A stretch of DNA of 64,000 nucleotides from Methylobacterium sp. (GTDB lineage: Bacteria > Pseudomonadota > Alphaproteobacteria > Rhizobiales > Beijerinckiaceae): positions 1-64,000 of the forward strand of contig NZ_JAIETD010000028.1 in assembly GCF_019745455.1 (NCBI RefSeq), read 5' to 3'. The notes beneath the pieces are model-generated. The model was not told the DNA's origin. It was given only the letters and a program-made list of their open reading frames with translations, and ran no database searches. Made by a program: the position numbers and the translations under genes. Positions 43,270 to 52,673 of this stretch are shown here, piece after piece (position 1 is the first letter of the stretch; every line of letters begins with the position of its first letter).

Positions 43270-44763
43270 ATGACGCCGAACGCTTCGCGGGCGACTGTCG
43301 ACTTCGATGCGTTTGAACGCGACCTGCAGCAGCCGGTCTCGAAGCCGGCTCAGCAGAAAGCGGATCCGCTGGCCGAGCTTGCCCGGATCGTCGGACAGGA
43401 CGATCCCTTCCGCGCTCTGCTGCAGGCGCGGGATGCGCGGACCGCCAATGCGGGCTCGCCGGCCGGCGCACGCATCGAGCCGACCTTCGGCGACGGAGCC
43501 TCCGTCCAGGACGATCGCCGGGACCACGGACATGAAACCTACCGGGACGTCCACCACGATCGACCCCGCTCAGGCAGCGAGAGCGGCCACCAGCCGTCGC
43601 AGACGCAGTCCTACGAGGCGTCCTACGATCCGGCGACGGAGACGTCTCCCGCCGATGCCTTCAACCAGTATCTCGCTTCCGTCGAACAGGGCCGTTACGA
43701 CGCACAGGGTGTAGGGCGCGACGGCCATGTCGAGCCCGATTTCGCGGATGACGCCACCGCCTATCGTAATCCTGGCATCGAGAAGCCGCGTCAGCGCAGC
43801 CGCCTGGTCTCGGTCGGAGCCGGCCTCGGCGTCCTCGTCCTGTGCGTCACCGGCGCCCTGACCTGGCGCGGCCTCCAAAGCGGTTCGAGTGCGGGCGGCG
43901 TTCCCACCATCATGGCCGATCAGGCCCCGCTCAAGATCGCACCCAAGACCGCAGACGGCGTCGAGATCCCCGACCAGAACAAACAGATCTACGACCGCAA
44001 TCCGAAGGAAGGTCAGATCCGCATCGTCAACCGCGAGGAGCAGCCGCTCGACGTGTCCCAGGCTGCCCGCGCGGCCCCCAAGCCGACCGATGGCGGGACG
44101 ACGGCGACGCCGAGCACGCCCCAGAGCGCGTCTCAAGGCACGCTCAACGAGTCCCTCGGTGAGCCGCGCCGGGTCCGCACCGTCTCGGTGAAACCCGACA
44201 CGCCGGTGCCGCCGCAGCGCGAGGCTTCCGCCGACGCGGCCGACGCCGCTCCGCCCTCGGTGATTCCCAACATGGTGATGCCCGGCGCCGGCAACGACGG
44301 CACCGCCACCACCGCGTCGCTCCGGCCCCGCGCCGCCAAGGTTCCCCCGCCGATCACCACGCCTGCTGCCGATGCCGTGGCTGAGAATCGCGTCGCCGCC
44401 GCTGCGGTTGCTCCTCCGGCGCCGGTGACGCCCCCGGCGGCCAAGCCGAAGCCGCCTCAGAAGGTCGCGGCACTTCCGGCGGAGGAGCCGCCACAGGCTC
44501 CGGCCGTCACGTCCGGTCCCGTCGGCGGCTATTCGGTGCAGCTCGGCGTACGTGCCAGCCAGGCCGAGGCGCAGGCGGCGTTCAAGCAGATGCAGGGCAA
44601 GTACGGCCAGCTCAACGGTCAGGCGGCGCTGATCCGCCAGGCCGAGGTCAACGGTAAGACGATCTTCCGCGTCCGCGTCGGGCCCCTCGGCAAGGACGAG
44701 GCGACCAGCCTGTGCAGCCAGCTCCAGGGCGCGGGCGGCCAGTGCTTCGTGGCCAAGAACTGA
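43270..44763 (+). CDS. SPOR-domain cell-envelope protein
   Basis: 497 residues. Acidic, low-complexity cytoplasmic part (1-178), one membrane helix at about 180-198 (LVSVGAGLGVLVLCVTGAL), a long Pro/Ala-rich periplasmic linker and a C-terminal SPOR domain (GGYSVQLGVRASQAEAQAAF to GGQCFVAKN). SPOR domains bind denuded peptidoglycan at division sites. The order argS-SPOR-nagZ is common in Rhizobiales and links it to cell-wall turnover. Confidence 0.92.
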   Translation: MTPNASRATVDFDAFERDLQQPVSKPAQQKADPLAELARIVGQDDPFRALLQARDARTANAGSPAGARIEPTFGDGASVQDDRRDHGHETYRDVHHDRPRSGSESGHQPSQTQSYEASYDPATETSPADAFNQYLASVEQGRYDAQGVGRDGHVEPDFADDATAYRNPGIEKPRQRSRLVSVGAGLGVLVLCVTGALTWRGLQSGSSAGGVPTIMADQAPLKIAPKTADGVEIPDQNKQIYDRNPKEGQIRIVNREEQPLDVSQAARAAPKPTDGGTTATPSTPQSASQGTLNESLGEPRRVRTVSVKPDTPVPPQREASADAADAAPPSVIPNMVMPGAGNDGTATTASLRPRAAKVPPPITTPAADAVAENRVAAAAVAPPAPVTPPAAKPKPPQKVAALPAEEPPQAPAVTSGPVGGYSVQLGVRASQAEAQAAFKQMQGKYGQLNGQAALIRQAEVNGKTIFRVRVGPLGKDEATSLCSQLQGAGGQCFVAKN

Positions 44764-44789
44764 GACGGACCTGATCCGCCGTCAGCGAG

Positions 44790-44823
44790 GCGGCGGTGAC
44801 CTGAGCCTTCCAGGTCACGCCGC
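44790..44823 (+). terminator. Stem-loop between SPOR gene and nagZ
   Basis: GTGACCTG (44796-44803) pairs with CAGGTCAC (44811-44818) around AGCCTTC and extends by five pairs past one bulged G. No T-run follows, so it may be an mRNA-stability stem rather than a full terminator. Confidence 0.4.
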
Positions 44824-44939
44824 GGCGTGGCCCGACATCCAAGCCGGAGATCGCTGTTGCGGCCTCCATGGGATGGGCGGATATCCGTTCTGAAGACCAT
44901 GCCGACCGCCTTGCCACTCCGACGCGAGCCTCGAGCCTC

Positions 44940-45944
44940 ATGACCACCCGCGCCCTCATCCTCGGCTGTGCCGGCCGGACCCTGTCGGCGGAGGAGGTCG
45001 CGTTCTTCAAGGATGTGCAGCCCTGGGGCTTCATCCTGTTCAAGCGCAACATCGGCACGCCGCAGGAGGTCCGCGCCTTGACGCGAGCCCTGCGCGACAT
45101 CGTCGGCCGCGCCGACGCGCCGGTCCTCGTCGACCAGGAGGGCGGCCGCGTGCAGCGGATGGGACCGCCGCATTGGCCGGCCTATCCGCCGGGCCGCGTC
45201 TTCGGCCGGCTCGACGGCTCGGCGGAAGCCGTCGCCCGGCTCGGTGCGCGGCTGATGGCGCATGACCTCTCCGATGTCGGCATCAACGTCGATTGCGCTC
45301 CCGTCCTCGACGTGCCCGTGGCCGGTGCCCACGACGTCATCGGCGACAGGGCCTATGGTGATCGCGCCGAGACCGTCGCCCGGATCGGCCGTGCCGTGGC
45401 CGAGGGCCTGATGGCCGGGGGCGTGCTTCCGGTGATGAAGCATATCCCGGGTCACGGCCGGGCAGGCTGCGACAGCCACAAGGGCCTTCCGGTGGTCGAG
45501 TCGGGGCTCGCCGCCCTGGCGGCCCAGGATTTCGCGCCGTTCCGGGCGCTTTCCGACCTGCCGATGGCGATGAGCGCCCACGTCGTCTACGCGGCCATCG
45601 ATCCTGCGCGTCCGGCGACCCAATCCTCCCGTGTCATCGCGGATGTCGTCCGAGGTGCCATCGGCTTCGACGGGCTCCTGATGACCGACGACCTCTCGAT
45701 GCACGCGCTCAGCGGCTCGTTCCGTGAGCGGACGGAGGCCGCTTTCGCGGCCGGCATCGACGTGGCGCTCCACTGCAACGGCGAGATCGCCGAGATGATC
45801 GGCGTCGTCGAGGGCACGCCGGAACTCCTCGACGCGTCATTGCGCCGGGCCGAGGCCGCGCTCGCCCTGCTCAAGCCGGCGGCGGATTTCGATCTCGCCG
45901 AGGCCCGCGCCACCTTCGCGGCGGCCCTTCATCAAGCGGCCTGA
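44940..45944 (+). CDS. nagZ: Beta-N-acetylhexosaminidase (GH3, NagZ)
   Basis: 334-residue GH3 glycosidase. The NagZ-specific catalytic loop KHIPGHGRAGCDSHKG (Asp and His dyad), VDQEGGRVQRM and the nucleophile segment LLMTDDLSMHAL are present. It releases GlcNAc from anhydromuropeptides during peptidoglycan recycling in the cytoplasm. The ATG at 44940 gives the standard start MTTRALILGCAG. Confidence 0.95.
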   Translation: MTTRALILGCAGRTLSAEEVAFFKDVQPWGFILFKRNIGTPQEVRALTRALRDIVGRADAPVLVDQEGGRVQRMGPPHWPAYPPGRVFGRLDGSAEAVARLGARLMAHDLSDVGINVDCAPVLDVPVAGAHDVIGDRAYGDRAETVARIGRAVAEGLMAGGVLPVMKHIPGHGRAGCDSHKGLPVVESGLAALAAQDFAPFRALSDLPMAMSAHVVYAAIDPARPATQSSRVIADVVRGAIGFDGLLMTDDLSMHALSGSFRERTEAAFAAGIDVALHCNGEIAEMIGVVEGTPELLDASLRRAEAALALLKPAADFDLAEARATFAAALHQAA

Positions 45945-46079
45945 TGACATCATCCCACAGGATCGTGACTGCGACGGCGGCGACTTCTTGTGTTCGCGCG
46001 ATGCGATCCTTAGGTTCGGTTCAATCCGTCCGCATGAAGCGCCGCATCCGGGAAAGATCCCGAGGCGCAGGAGGTTGCC

Positions 46080-46346
46080 ATGGGCAGCATGAGTATCTGG
46101 CACTGGATCATCGTCGCCGGCATCGTGATGCTGCTGTTCGGCCGCGGCAAGATCTCGGACCTGATGGGCGACGTCGCCAAGGGCATCAAGGCCTTCAAGA
46201 AGGGCATGGCCGAGGACGAGGCTCCCGCGGCTCAGCCGCCGCAGGCTGCCCCGCCCGTCAGCGCCACCGATCCGGTCCGCACGCTGCCGCACCAGGGCGA
46301 GCCGGCCACCGCCAACACCGTCGCCGCCGACCGCAAGGTCGGCTGA
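46080..46346 (+). CDS. tatA: Sec-independent translocase subunit TatA
   Basis: 88 residues: N-terminal membrane helix ([15 protein letters not shown]), the Phe-Gly hinge FGRGKIS and an amphipathic helix ([16 protein letters not shown]), then a Pro/Ala-rich tail. It forms the pore-like part of the twin-arginine system. First of tatA-tatB-tatC. Confidence 0.95.
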   Translation: MGSMSIWHWIIVAGIVMLLFGRGKISDLMGDVAKGIKAFKKGMAEDEAPAAQPPQAAPPVSATDPVRTLPHQGEPATANTVAADRKVG

Positions 46347-46456
46347 GGTCCCCCGCTTTGTTTGGCGGTAGACGGCGCCGGCGAGCGGGAGCATAGGGCT
46401 GCGGGCGGGACCGGCACGGCCGGACCGCGAAAAGGGCCCACGGGACGAACGACGCC

Positions 46457-46945
46457 ATGTTTGACATGAGTTGGGGCGAAGTGATGCTCATCGGCGGCAT
46501 CGCTTTGATCGTGATCGGCCCGAAGGACCTGCCCAAGGCGTTGCGCACCGTCGGCCAGGTCACGGGCAAGATGCGGCGCATGGCCGGCGAGTTCCAGTAT
46601 CAGTTCAAGGAAGCCGTGCGCGAGGCCGAGCTCGATGAGGTCCGCCGCGAAGTCGACGGCATCAAGCAATCGACGGGAACGATGGGGCCGGTCTTCGACC
46701 CGGTCGAGACCATCCGCAACGAGATCAAGGACGCGGTGGACGGCCGCTCTTCCGCCCAGTCCAGCACGCAGCCCCTAGCGAACGTGGCGGAGCAGCTCGC
46801 CGAGGCGGAGGTGAAGGCCGCCCCGCCGCCAAGTCCTCCGCCGGACGACGAGATCACGCCTCCATCGCCTCCGGTTTTCGGCGTGCAGGAGCCTCCATCC
46901 CGCGAACCGGCCGCCGAGCCCCGCTCCACCACTCCAGGCGCGTGA
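46457..46945 (+). CDS. tatB: Sec-independent translocase subunit TatB
   Basis: 162 residues: short helix with the TatB Glu (MSWGEVMLIGGIALIVIGP), the KDLPKALRTVGQ amphipathic region and a long charged, Pro-rich C-terminus. TatB with TatC recognises twin-arginine signals. 110 nt after tatA; tatC follows with overlap or near-contact. Confidence 0.95.
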   Translation: MFDMSWGEVMLIGGIALIVIGPKDLPKALRTVGQVTGKMRRMAGEFQYQFKEAVREAELDEVRREVDGIKQSTGTMGPVFDPVETIRNEIKDAVDGRSSAQSSTQPLANVAEQLAEAEVKAAPPPSPPPDDEITPPSPPVFGVQEPPSREPAAEPRSTTPGA

Positions 46946-46947
46946 CG

Positions 46948-47748
46948 ATGAGCACCCCCACCGACGAGGCCGATATCGAAGCCTCGCGCGCGCCGCTCAT
47001 CGAGCACCTGATCGAGCTGCGCTCACGGCTGATCAAGTCGCTTGCCGCCTTCATCGTGATGTTCTTCGGATGCTTCTTCTTCTCGAAGCACATCTACAAC
47101 ATCCTGGTCTATCCCTACGTCACCGTCGTCGGGGCGGCCAATGCCAAGCTGATCGCGACGCATTTTCTCGAGCAGGTCTTCACCAACATCAAGCTCAGCG
47201 TTTTCGGTGCCGGCTTTCTGGCCTTCCCGGTGATCGCGACGCAGATCTACGCCTTCGTCGCGCCGGGCCTCTATCGCAACGAGCGCAAGGCCTTCCTGCC
47301 TTATCTCGTCGCCACGCCGATCTTCTTCTTCCTCGGCGCGCTGGTGGTGTTCTTCCTCGCGATGCCGCTGCTCATCCAGTTCTCGGTGAGCCTGCAGCAG
47401 ATCGGCGAGCCGGGCGAGGCGACCATCTCGCTGCTGCCGAAGGTCGACGAGTACCTGTCGCTGATCATGACGCTGATCTTCGCTTTCGGCCTCGCCTTCC
47501 AGCTGCCGGTCATCCTGACACTGCTGGGCCAGATCGGCATCATCGACACGGCCTTCCTGCGCGAGAAGCGGCGCTATGCGATCGTGCTGGTCTTCGTCGC
47601 CGCAGCGATCCTGACCCCGCCCGACGTGATCTCGCAGCTCTCCCTCGCCCTGCCGATGCTGCTGCTCTACGAGGCCTCGATCTTCTCCGTCGGTCATGTC
47701 GAGCGCCGTCGCGCGGCCCAGCGAAAGGCCGAGGGGCTGGAGCCTTAG
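46948..47748 (+). CDS. tatC: Sec-independent translocase subunit TatC
   Basis: 266 residues with six membrane helices and the family marks PLIEHLIELRSRLIKS, ARTLF-like IFFFLGALVVFFLAMP and FGLAFQLPVI. The receptor for twin-arginine signal peptides. I use the ATG at 46948; a GTG at 46942, overlapping the tatB stop, is possible. Confidence 0.96.
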   Translation: MSTPTDEADIEASRAPLIEHLIELRSRLIKSLAAFIVMFFGCFFFSKHIYNILVYPYVTVVGAANAKLIATHFLEQVFTNIKLSVFGAGFLAFPVIATQIYAFVAPGLYRNERKAFLPYLVATPIFFFLGALVVFFLAMPLLIQFSVSLQQIGEPGEATISLLPKVDEYLSLIMTLIFAFGLAFQLPVILTLLGQIGIIDTAFLREKRRYAIVLVFVAAAILTPPDVISQLSLALPMLLLYEASIFSVGHVERRRAAQRKAEGLEP

Positions 47749-47764
47749 GAACGTAATGACGCGT

Positions 47765-49321
47765 TCAATGATGCCCCGCCATGTGGCGGCCGATGATTCC
47801 GACATCGGCCTGCGCGGCGGGCGTCTCATGGACGATGCGGCCGTCCGACATGACGACGATGCGGTCGGCGAGTTCCAGGATCTCGTCGAGGTCCTCGCTG
47901 ATCAAGAGCACTGCCGCGCCTGAGTTGCGGGCCGCCACGATCCGGGCGCGGATCTCCGAGACCGCGGAGAAATCGAGCCCGAAACAGGGATTGGCGACGA
48001 TCAGGAGGTCGACCGGATCGGTGAGCTCACGCGCCAGCACCGCGCGCTGGACGTTGCCGCCGGACAAGGTGGCGATCGGCGCCGCGGCCGAGGCGGTCTT
48101 GACCTTGAAGCGGGCGATGAGATCGCGGCCGCGCTTTGCCATGCCGCCTTTGTCGAGCCACAGGGTCGGCGCCCGGCCCTCGTTCTCGCCGCGCCGGTCG
48201 AAGGCGCGGAAGGCGAGGTTCTCGGCGACCGACATCCGCGGCGCGCAGGCATTGCGAAGCGGCTCCTCGGGGATGAAGCGGACCCGGTGCGCCCGGCTCT
48301 CGGCGCGGGTGCCGGCATAGGCTTTGCCTTTCACCACGACGCGGCCGCCCCGGGCGCGGATCTGGCCGCCGAGCACGTCGGCGAGTTCCTTCTGGCCGTT
48401 GCCCGAGACCCCGGCGACGCCGACGATCTCGTTGGCATGAACCGTCAGATTCGCCACTTCGATGTGGCGAAGACCCGAGACGTCGGTCGCCCGCAGGCCC
48501 TCGACGCGCAGGACGTCGCGCGAGAGGTCGGGCACGCCATTGCGCTCGGCCACCGTGCGGATGGCTTTCGCGCCCATCATCATCGCCGCCATGTCGTCGC
48601 GCGAGAGCTCGCCGACCGCGCCGCCGCCTGCGAGCCGCCCCCGGCGCAGGACGCTGAGGGTCCTGGCAAAAGCCTCGACCTCGCGGAACTTGTGGCTGAT
48701 CATCAGGACGGTGAGGTCGCCGCGATCCGTCATGGCGCGCAGGAGCCCGAGCACCTCCTCGGCCTCGGCCGGAGTCAGCACCGAGGTCGGTTCGTCGAGG
48801 ATCAGGAACCGAGCCTTGAGGTAGAGCTGCTTGACGATCTCGAGCTTCTGCTTCTCGCCCGCCGCCAGTTCCGCGACCGGCCGGTCGAGGTTCAGCCGGA
48901 ACGGCATGCCGGCCATGAAGGTCGAGAGCGCGTCGCGCTCGGTCCCCCAGTCGATCACCATCGGCACCTCGGCCCGCGAGATGACGAGGTTCTCCGCACC
49001 GGTGAGCGAGGGCACCAGCGTGAAGTGCTGGTAGACCATGCCGAGGCCGTTGTTTTGAGCGCCCTTCGGGTTGGTGATCACCGCCTCGCGGCCGTCGACG
49101 AGCACGCTGCCCGAGGTCGGCGCGTAGAAGCCCATGATGCATTTCACCAGGGTGGATTTTCCCGCCCCGTTCTCGCCGAGCAGCGCATGGAAGCCGCCGG
49201 CCTCGATGCGCATCGAGACGTCGTCGAGGGCCGCGAAGCTGCCGAAGCGCTTCGTCATGCCGATGGTCTCGACCGCGATGGCACCGGCCGGCAGCGGGGG
49301 AGGGGGCGGGATCACGCTCAC
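47765..49321 (-). CDS. ABC transporter ATPase with two nucleotide-binding domains (second BMP-type importer)
   Basis: 518 residues, RbsA/NupO class. First domain: Walker [10 protein letters not shown], signature [12 protein letters not shown], Walker B LILDEPT. Second domain: degenerate Walker [11 protein letters not shown] and signature [12 protein letters not shown]. The start is a GTG at 49321 overlapping the biuH stop by 4 nt (GTGA), so the two are translationally coupled. Its permeases lie upstream at 51.8-53.8 kb on the same strand. Confidence 0.9.
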   Translation of the reverse strand: MSVIPPPPPLPAGAIAVETIGMTKRFGSFAALDDVSMRIEAGGFHALLGENGAGKSTLVKCIMGFYAPTSGSVLVDGREAVITNPKGAQNNGLGMVYQHFTLVPSLTGAENLVISRAEVPMVIDWGTERDALSTFMAGMPFRLNLDRPVAELAAGEKQKLEIVKQLYLKARFLILDEPTSVLTPAEAEEVLGLLRAMTDRGDLTVLMISHKFREVEAFARTLSVLRRGRLAGGGAVGELSRDDMAAMMMGAKAIRTVAERNGVPDLSRDVLRVEGLRATDVSGLRHIEVANLTVHANEIVGVAGVSGNGQKELADVLGGQIRARGGRVVVKGKAYAGTRAESRAHRVRFIPEEPLRNACAPRMSVAENLAFRAFDRRGENEGRAPTLWLDKGGMAKRGRDLIARFKVKTASAAAPIATLSGGNVQRAVLARELTDPVDLLIVANPCFGLDFSAVSEIRARIVAARNSGAAVLLISEDLDEILELADRIVVMSDGRIVHETPAAQADVGIIGRHMAGHH

Positions 49322-50037
49322 GTCAGCGCCGCCAGGATCGCGTTCGTGTCGGCCACGGCGCCGAACACCCCGCCCTGCATCGTCACCATCTTGAGGGCGG
49401 CCTCGTGGTTGCCGCGGTCGGTGGCGGCGCAGGCGTCCGAGACGATGACGCATTCGTAGCCGCGGTCGTTGGCCTCGCGCATGGTGGTGTGGACGCAGAC
49501 ATCCGTGGTGATCCCGGTGAGGATCAGGTTGCGGATGCCGCGCTGTGTCAGGATCAGTTCGAGGTCGGTGGCGCAGAACGAGCCCTTGCCGGGCTTGTCG
49601 ATGATCGGCTCGCCCTCGACCGGCGCCAGTTCCGGGATGATCTCCCAGCCCGGCTCGCCGCGCACCAGAACGCGCCCGCACGGCCCCGGATCGCCGATGC
49701 CGGCGCCGATCCGGCGCGAGCGCCAGCGCTTGTTCTCCGGCAGGTCGGCGAGGTCGGGCCGGTGACCCTCTCGGGTGTGGATGACATGGTAGCCGCCCGC
49801 CCGTGCTGCCGCGAGGAGGCGCTTGATGGGCTCGATCGGCGCACGGGTGAGGGCGAGGTCGTAGCCCATGGAATCGACGTAGCCGCCCTTGCCGCAGAAA
49901 TCGGTCTGCATGTCGATGATCACGAGGGCGGTATTGCCTGGCCGCAGTTGGCCGTCGAAAGGCCAGGGATAGGGCTCGGCCACCACGAAGGTACCGCTCG
50001 CAGACGGCTCGGCGAGGGGAAAGGGGATCACGCTCAT
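49318..50037 (-). CDS. biuH: Biuret amidohydrolase (cysteine hydrolase, BiuH-type)
   Basis: 239 residues with the Asp-Lys-Cys triad: Asp in [16 protein letters not shown], Lys in [14 protein letters not shown] and Cys in [17 protein letters not shown]. The segments [36 protein letters not shown] and [15 protein letters not shown] closely resemble the characterised rhizobial biuret hydrolase, which makes allophanate and ammonia. GGGAGG precedes the ATG at 50037. Allophanate hydrolase (atzF) is encoded at the right edge. The call is from remembered family sequence, not a search. Confidence 0.82.
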   Translation of the reverse strand: MSVIPFPLAEPSASGTFVVAEPYPWPFDGQLRPGNTALVIIDMQTDFCGKGGYVDSMGYDLALTRAPIEPIKRLLAAARAGGYHVIHTREGHRPDLADLPENKRWRSRRIGAGIGDPGPCGRVLVRGEPGWEIIPELAPVEGEPIIDKPGKGSFCATDLELILTQRGIRNLILTGITTDVCVHTTMREANDRGYECVIVSDACAATDRGNHEAALKMVTMQGGVFGAVADTNAILAALT

Positions 50038-50088
50038 GCTGCCTCCCGATGCTGGCTTGCGGGACGGATTTGTTGTAACGAATTTGTC

Positions 50089-50389
50089 GTGACGATCCGC
50101 TTCGAATGGGATCCGGCAAAGGCTGCGCAAGCTTGGAATTCGTTTCGAGTCGGCGGCACGCATCTTCGCCGATCCATTCGTCAACATGGCTCCCGAACGG
50201 GTCGAGGACGGCGAGCTGCGCTGGCAGGCGATCGGATCGATGGGTGGGATGAAAATCTTGCTCGTCGTCCACACCATCCGCGAGGTGAACGATGATGGAG
50301 AGGAGACCGAGATCATCCGCATCATTTCAGCCCGTCCGGCCGACCGAACGGAGAGACGCCGCTATGAAGAAGAATCTCGTGAGTTTTGA
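50089..50389 (+). pseudogene. brnT: Frameshifted brnT toxin gene
   Basis: The BrnT start ([12 protein letters not shown]) is read from a GTG at 50089 in one frame. The rest ([52 protein letters not shown]) is read in another frame from about 50132. At the junction roughly 11 nt seem missing, removing the expected Asn-x-x-Lys helix and shifting frame; the conserved His before Gly reads Leu. A full toxin cannot be made unless a sequencing error is present. It overlaps the start of brnA. Confidence 0.82.
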
Positions 50390-50678
50390 ACTCGATCTTG
50401 CGAACCTTCCGCCCCTGACCGACGAGCAGAAAGCCGAACTCGAAGCCCTTGCCGCGATGCCGGACGAGGCGATCGACTACAGCGACATCCCGCCCCTCAC
50501 CGATGAGTTCTGGGACAACGCGGTTCGCGGGCGCTTCTACCGGCCGACGAAAACCTCGACGACGGTGCGCATCGATTCCGACGTCCTGGCCTGGCTGCGC
50601 TCGCAGGGGCGCGGCTACCAGACGCGGATCAACGCGATCCTGCGCCGCGAGATGCTGTCCGCCCTCAAGAAGGGGTGA
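50364..50678 (+). CDS. brnA: BrnA-family antitoxin
   Basis: 104 residues. Acidic N-terminal region (PPLTDEQKAELEALAAMPDE), YSDIPPLTDEFW and a C-terminal ribbon-helix-helix (TVRIDSDVLAWLRSQGRGYQ, then RINAILR) typical of BrnA. GGAGAG lies 8 nt before the ATG at 50364. It neutralises BrnT and represses the operon; here its toxin is broken, so it is an orphan regulator. The pair faces against the surrounding minus-strand operon. Confidence 0.9.
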   Translation: MKKNLVSFELDLANLPPLTDEQKAELEALAAMPDEAIDYSDIPPLTDEFWDNAVRGRFYRPTKTSTTVRIDSDVLAWLRSQGRGYQTRINAILRREMLSALKKG

Positions 50679-50687
50679 GCCTGGCAT

Positions 50688-51707
50688 CTACTCCGCAGCC
50701 TCTCGCGTCTGCGCCTCGCCGAACGCCCGTTCCGGCGCCGGGAAACCACAGGAGGTCCCGTCGGTGACCTTCACGGCATCTTCCCAGGGCAGACGGTAAC
50801 GGCCGGCGGCGAGGTCGTGCATGTAGGTGTAGGGGCAATCCTGGGCGCCGCCCTTCACGGCCGTGTAGCCGCGATGCCCGAATTGGTAGATGTTGTTCTC
50901 GACGCCCCAGCCGAGGCGCGCCTCGCGCACGAGGTCCGGCCGCACCTCCGCCGTGATGATCTCGTCGACCCGGCCGGTGGTGCCGTGGGCGATGACGCTG
51001 CCGTCGAAATTGACGATCATGCCTTCGCCCATGGAATCGAACGAGCCATCCGAGCCGCAGAGGCACACGTTGGCGGTCACCATCAGGTTGCAGAAGGCGT
51101 TCGACTGGTTGGTGAAGCGCCAGGATTCGCGGATCGGCGCGGTATAGCCCGCCGTGCGGATCATGATCTCGGCGCCCTTGTAGGCGCATTCCCGTGCCAT
51201 CTCGGGGAACATGCCGTCGTGGCAGATGATGAGCGCGAGCCTGGCACCGCGCGGCCCCTCGATCACCGGAATGCCGATATCGCCCGGCTCCCACGGCTCC
51301 ACCGGCACCCAGGGGTGCATCTTGCGGTAATAGAGCTTCACCGCGCCGTGGTCGTCGATGATGATCCCGGTATTGAACGGGTTTCCGTCGGGGTTGAACT
51401 CCATAATGGAGAAGCAGCCCCAGATCCGGTAGTCGATACAAGCCCGTTGGAAGGCCGCAACCTCCGGCCCATCCATCCGGCACATGATCTCGGGGTTCAT
51501 GTCCATCGAGAGGTCGTGCAGGGCGTATTCGGGGAAGACCACGAGGTCCATCGTCCCGAGATTGCGCCGGGCCTTGGCGACAAGGTCGACCACGCGCTGC
51601 GTCTGCGCGGCAAGATCGGCCTTCGTCACGACGGTCGGGTTCTTGAGCTGGACGAGGCCGATGACGACGCCGTGCTCGGATTTGTTGAGGCCGCCAAGTC
51701 CGTTCAT
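50688..51707 (-). CDS. amiF: Formamidase (nitrilase superfamily, AmiF-type)
   Basis: 339 residues. The nitrilase Glu-Lys-Cys triad is in FPEYALHDL, YYRKMHPW and IICHDGMFPE. WGVENNIYQFGHRGY and YTYMHDLAAGRYRLPWED resemble Helicobacter AmiF, which splits formamide to formate and ammonia; a related short amide is possible. I place the start at the ATG 51707, the third of three tandem copies of the start region; an in-frame ATG at 51737 would add ten residues. It follows the second permease by 46 nt. Confidence 0.83.
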   Translation of the reverse strand: MNGLGGLNKSEHGVVIGLVQLKNPTVVTKADLAAQTQRVVDLVAKARRNLGTMDLVVFPEYALHDLSMDMNPEIMCRMDGPEVAAFQRACIDYRIWGCFSIMEFNPDGNPFNTGIIIDDHGAVKLYYRKMHPWVPVEPWEPGDIGIPVIEGPRGARLALIICHDGMFPEMARECAYKGAEIMIRTAGYTAPIRESWRFTNQSNAFCNLMVTANVCLCGSDGSFDSMGEGMIVNFDGSVIAHGTTGRVDEIITAEVRPDLVREARLGWGVENNIYQFGHRGYTAVKGGAQDCPYTYMHDLAAGRYRLPWEDAVKVTDGTSCGFPAPERAFGEAQTREAAE

Positions 51708-51741
51708 TGGGAGAGCCCGTTCATTGGAGAAGTCCATTCAT
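51691..51741 (-). repeat. Threefold 17-bp duplication of the formamidase start, creating two mini-ORFs
   Basis: ATGs occur at 51741, 51724 and 51707, exactly 17 nt apart, in near-identical units (first unit ATGAATGGACTTCTCCA, second ATGAACGGGCTCTCCCA). The first two open six-codon frames (MNGLLQ and MNGLSQ) whose TGA overlaps the next ATG as ATGA. The third opens formamidase (MNGLGG). An AGGGA ribosome site precedes only the first ATG, at 8 nt. Confidence 0.85.
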
Positions 51742-51752
51742 GTGTGGCGTCC

Positions 51753-52673
51753 CTATTTGCTCTGGCCGAGTTCCCCCGGCGCGCCGGCGAGCGCCCTGTC
51801 GGGGGATGAGGTCGCGATGAGAAGCGCCAGCGTCAGGACGTAGGGAGCGGCGTAGAACAGGTAGTAGCCTTGGGCCACGCCGACCGATTGCAGGGCCGGC
51901 CCCAGCGCCCCGGCGCCGCCGAACAGCAGCGCCGCTCCGAAGCACGCGAGCGGGTTCCAGCGGGCGAAGACCACGAGCGCCACCGCCATCAGGCCCTGGC
52001 CCGACGAGATGCCCTCGTTCCAGGAACCCGGATAATACAGCGACAGGTAGGCGCCGCCGATGCCGGCGAGCACGCCGCCGGCGGCGGTGGAGAGCAGGCG
52101 TACCCGGTCGACGTCGTAGCCCATGGCGCGGGCGGCATCGGCGCTGTCGCCGACGATGCGCACGACGAGGCCGATCCTCGTGTTGCGGAACGCCCACCAC
52201 AGGAACAGGGCCAGCGCCGCGCCGACGAGGAACAGGACATTCACCTGCAGCGCGGCCTGGACCTGGGGCAGGTCGGACCAGAACCCGAACGGGATCGCCG
52301 GCAGCGGCGGGGCCGAGGGCTGGATGAAGGACTTGCCAAAGAAGAAGGCGAGGCCGGAGCCCAGCAGCATCAGGCTGATTCCGACGGCGACGTCGTTGAC
52401 GCGGGGGAACCGGCAGATCCAGCCGTGCAGGAGGCCGAATCCGGCCCCGCACAGGCCAGCCACCGCGACGCCGGCCCAGGGCGAGCCGGTGAGGACGGCG
52501 GTGGCGTAGGCCGACATCGCCCCGAACACGAGGGTGCCTTCGAGGCCGAGATTGATCCGGCCCGAGCGCTCGGTGATGGTCTCGCCGAGACTGACGAACA
52601 GGAACGGCGTCGAGACGCGGATGGCGCCGCCGATCACCGCGAGGAGCACGCTCCAGAGGCCGAGATCGGTCAT
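51753..52673 (-). CDS. ABC transporter permease (second BMP-type importer, second permease)
   Basis: 306-residue membrane protein, YufQ/NupQ-like: INLGLEGTLVFGAMSAY in the first quarter and the loop RIVGDSADAARAMGYDVDRVR. Its ATG overlaps the stop of the preceding permease by 4 nt. The formamidase gene follows 46 nt later. Confidence 0.9.
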   Translation of the reverse strand: MTDLGLWSVLLAVIGGAIRVSTPFLFVSLGETITERSGRINLGLEGTLVFGAMSAYATAVLTGSPWAGVAVAGLCGAGFGLLHGWICRFPRVNDVAVGISLMLLGSGLAFFFGKSFIQPSAPPLPAIPFGFWSDLPQVQAALQVNVLFLVGAALALFLWWAFRNTRIGLVVRIVGDSADAARAMGYDVDRVRLLSTAAGGVLAGIGGAYLSLYYPGSWNEGISSGQGLMAVALVVFARWNPLACFGAALLFGGAGALGPALQSVGVAQGYYLFYAAPYVLTLALLIATSSPDRALAGAPGELGQSK

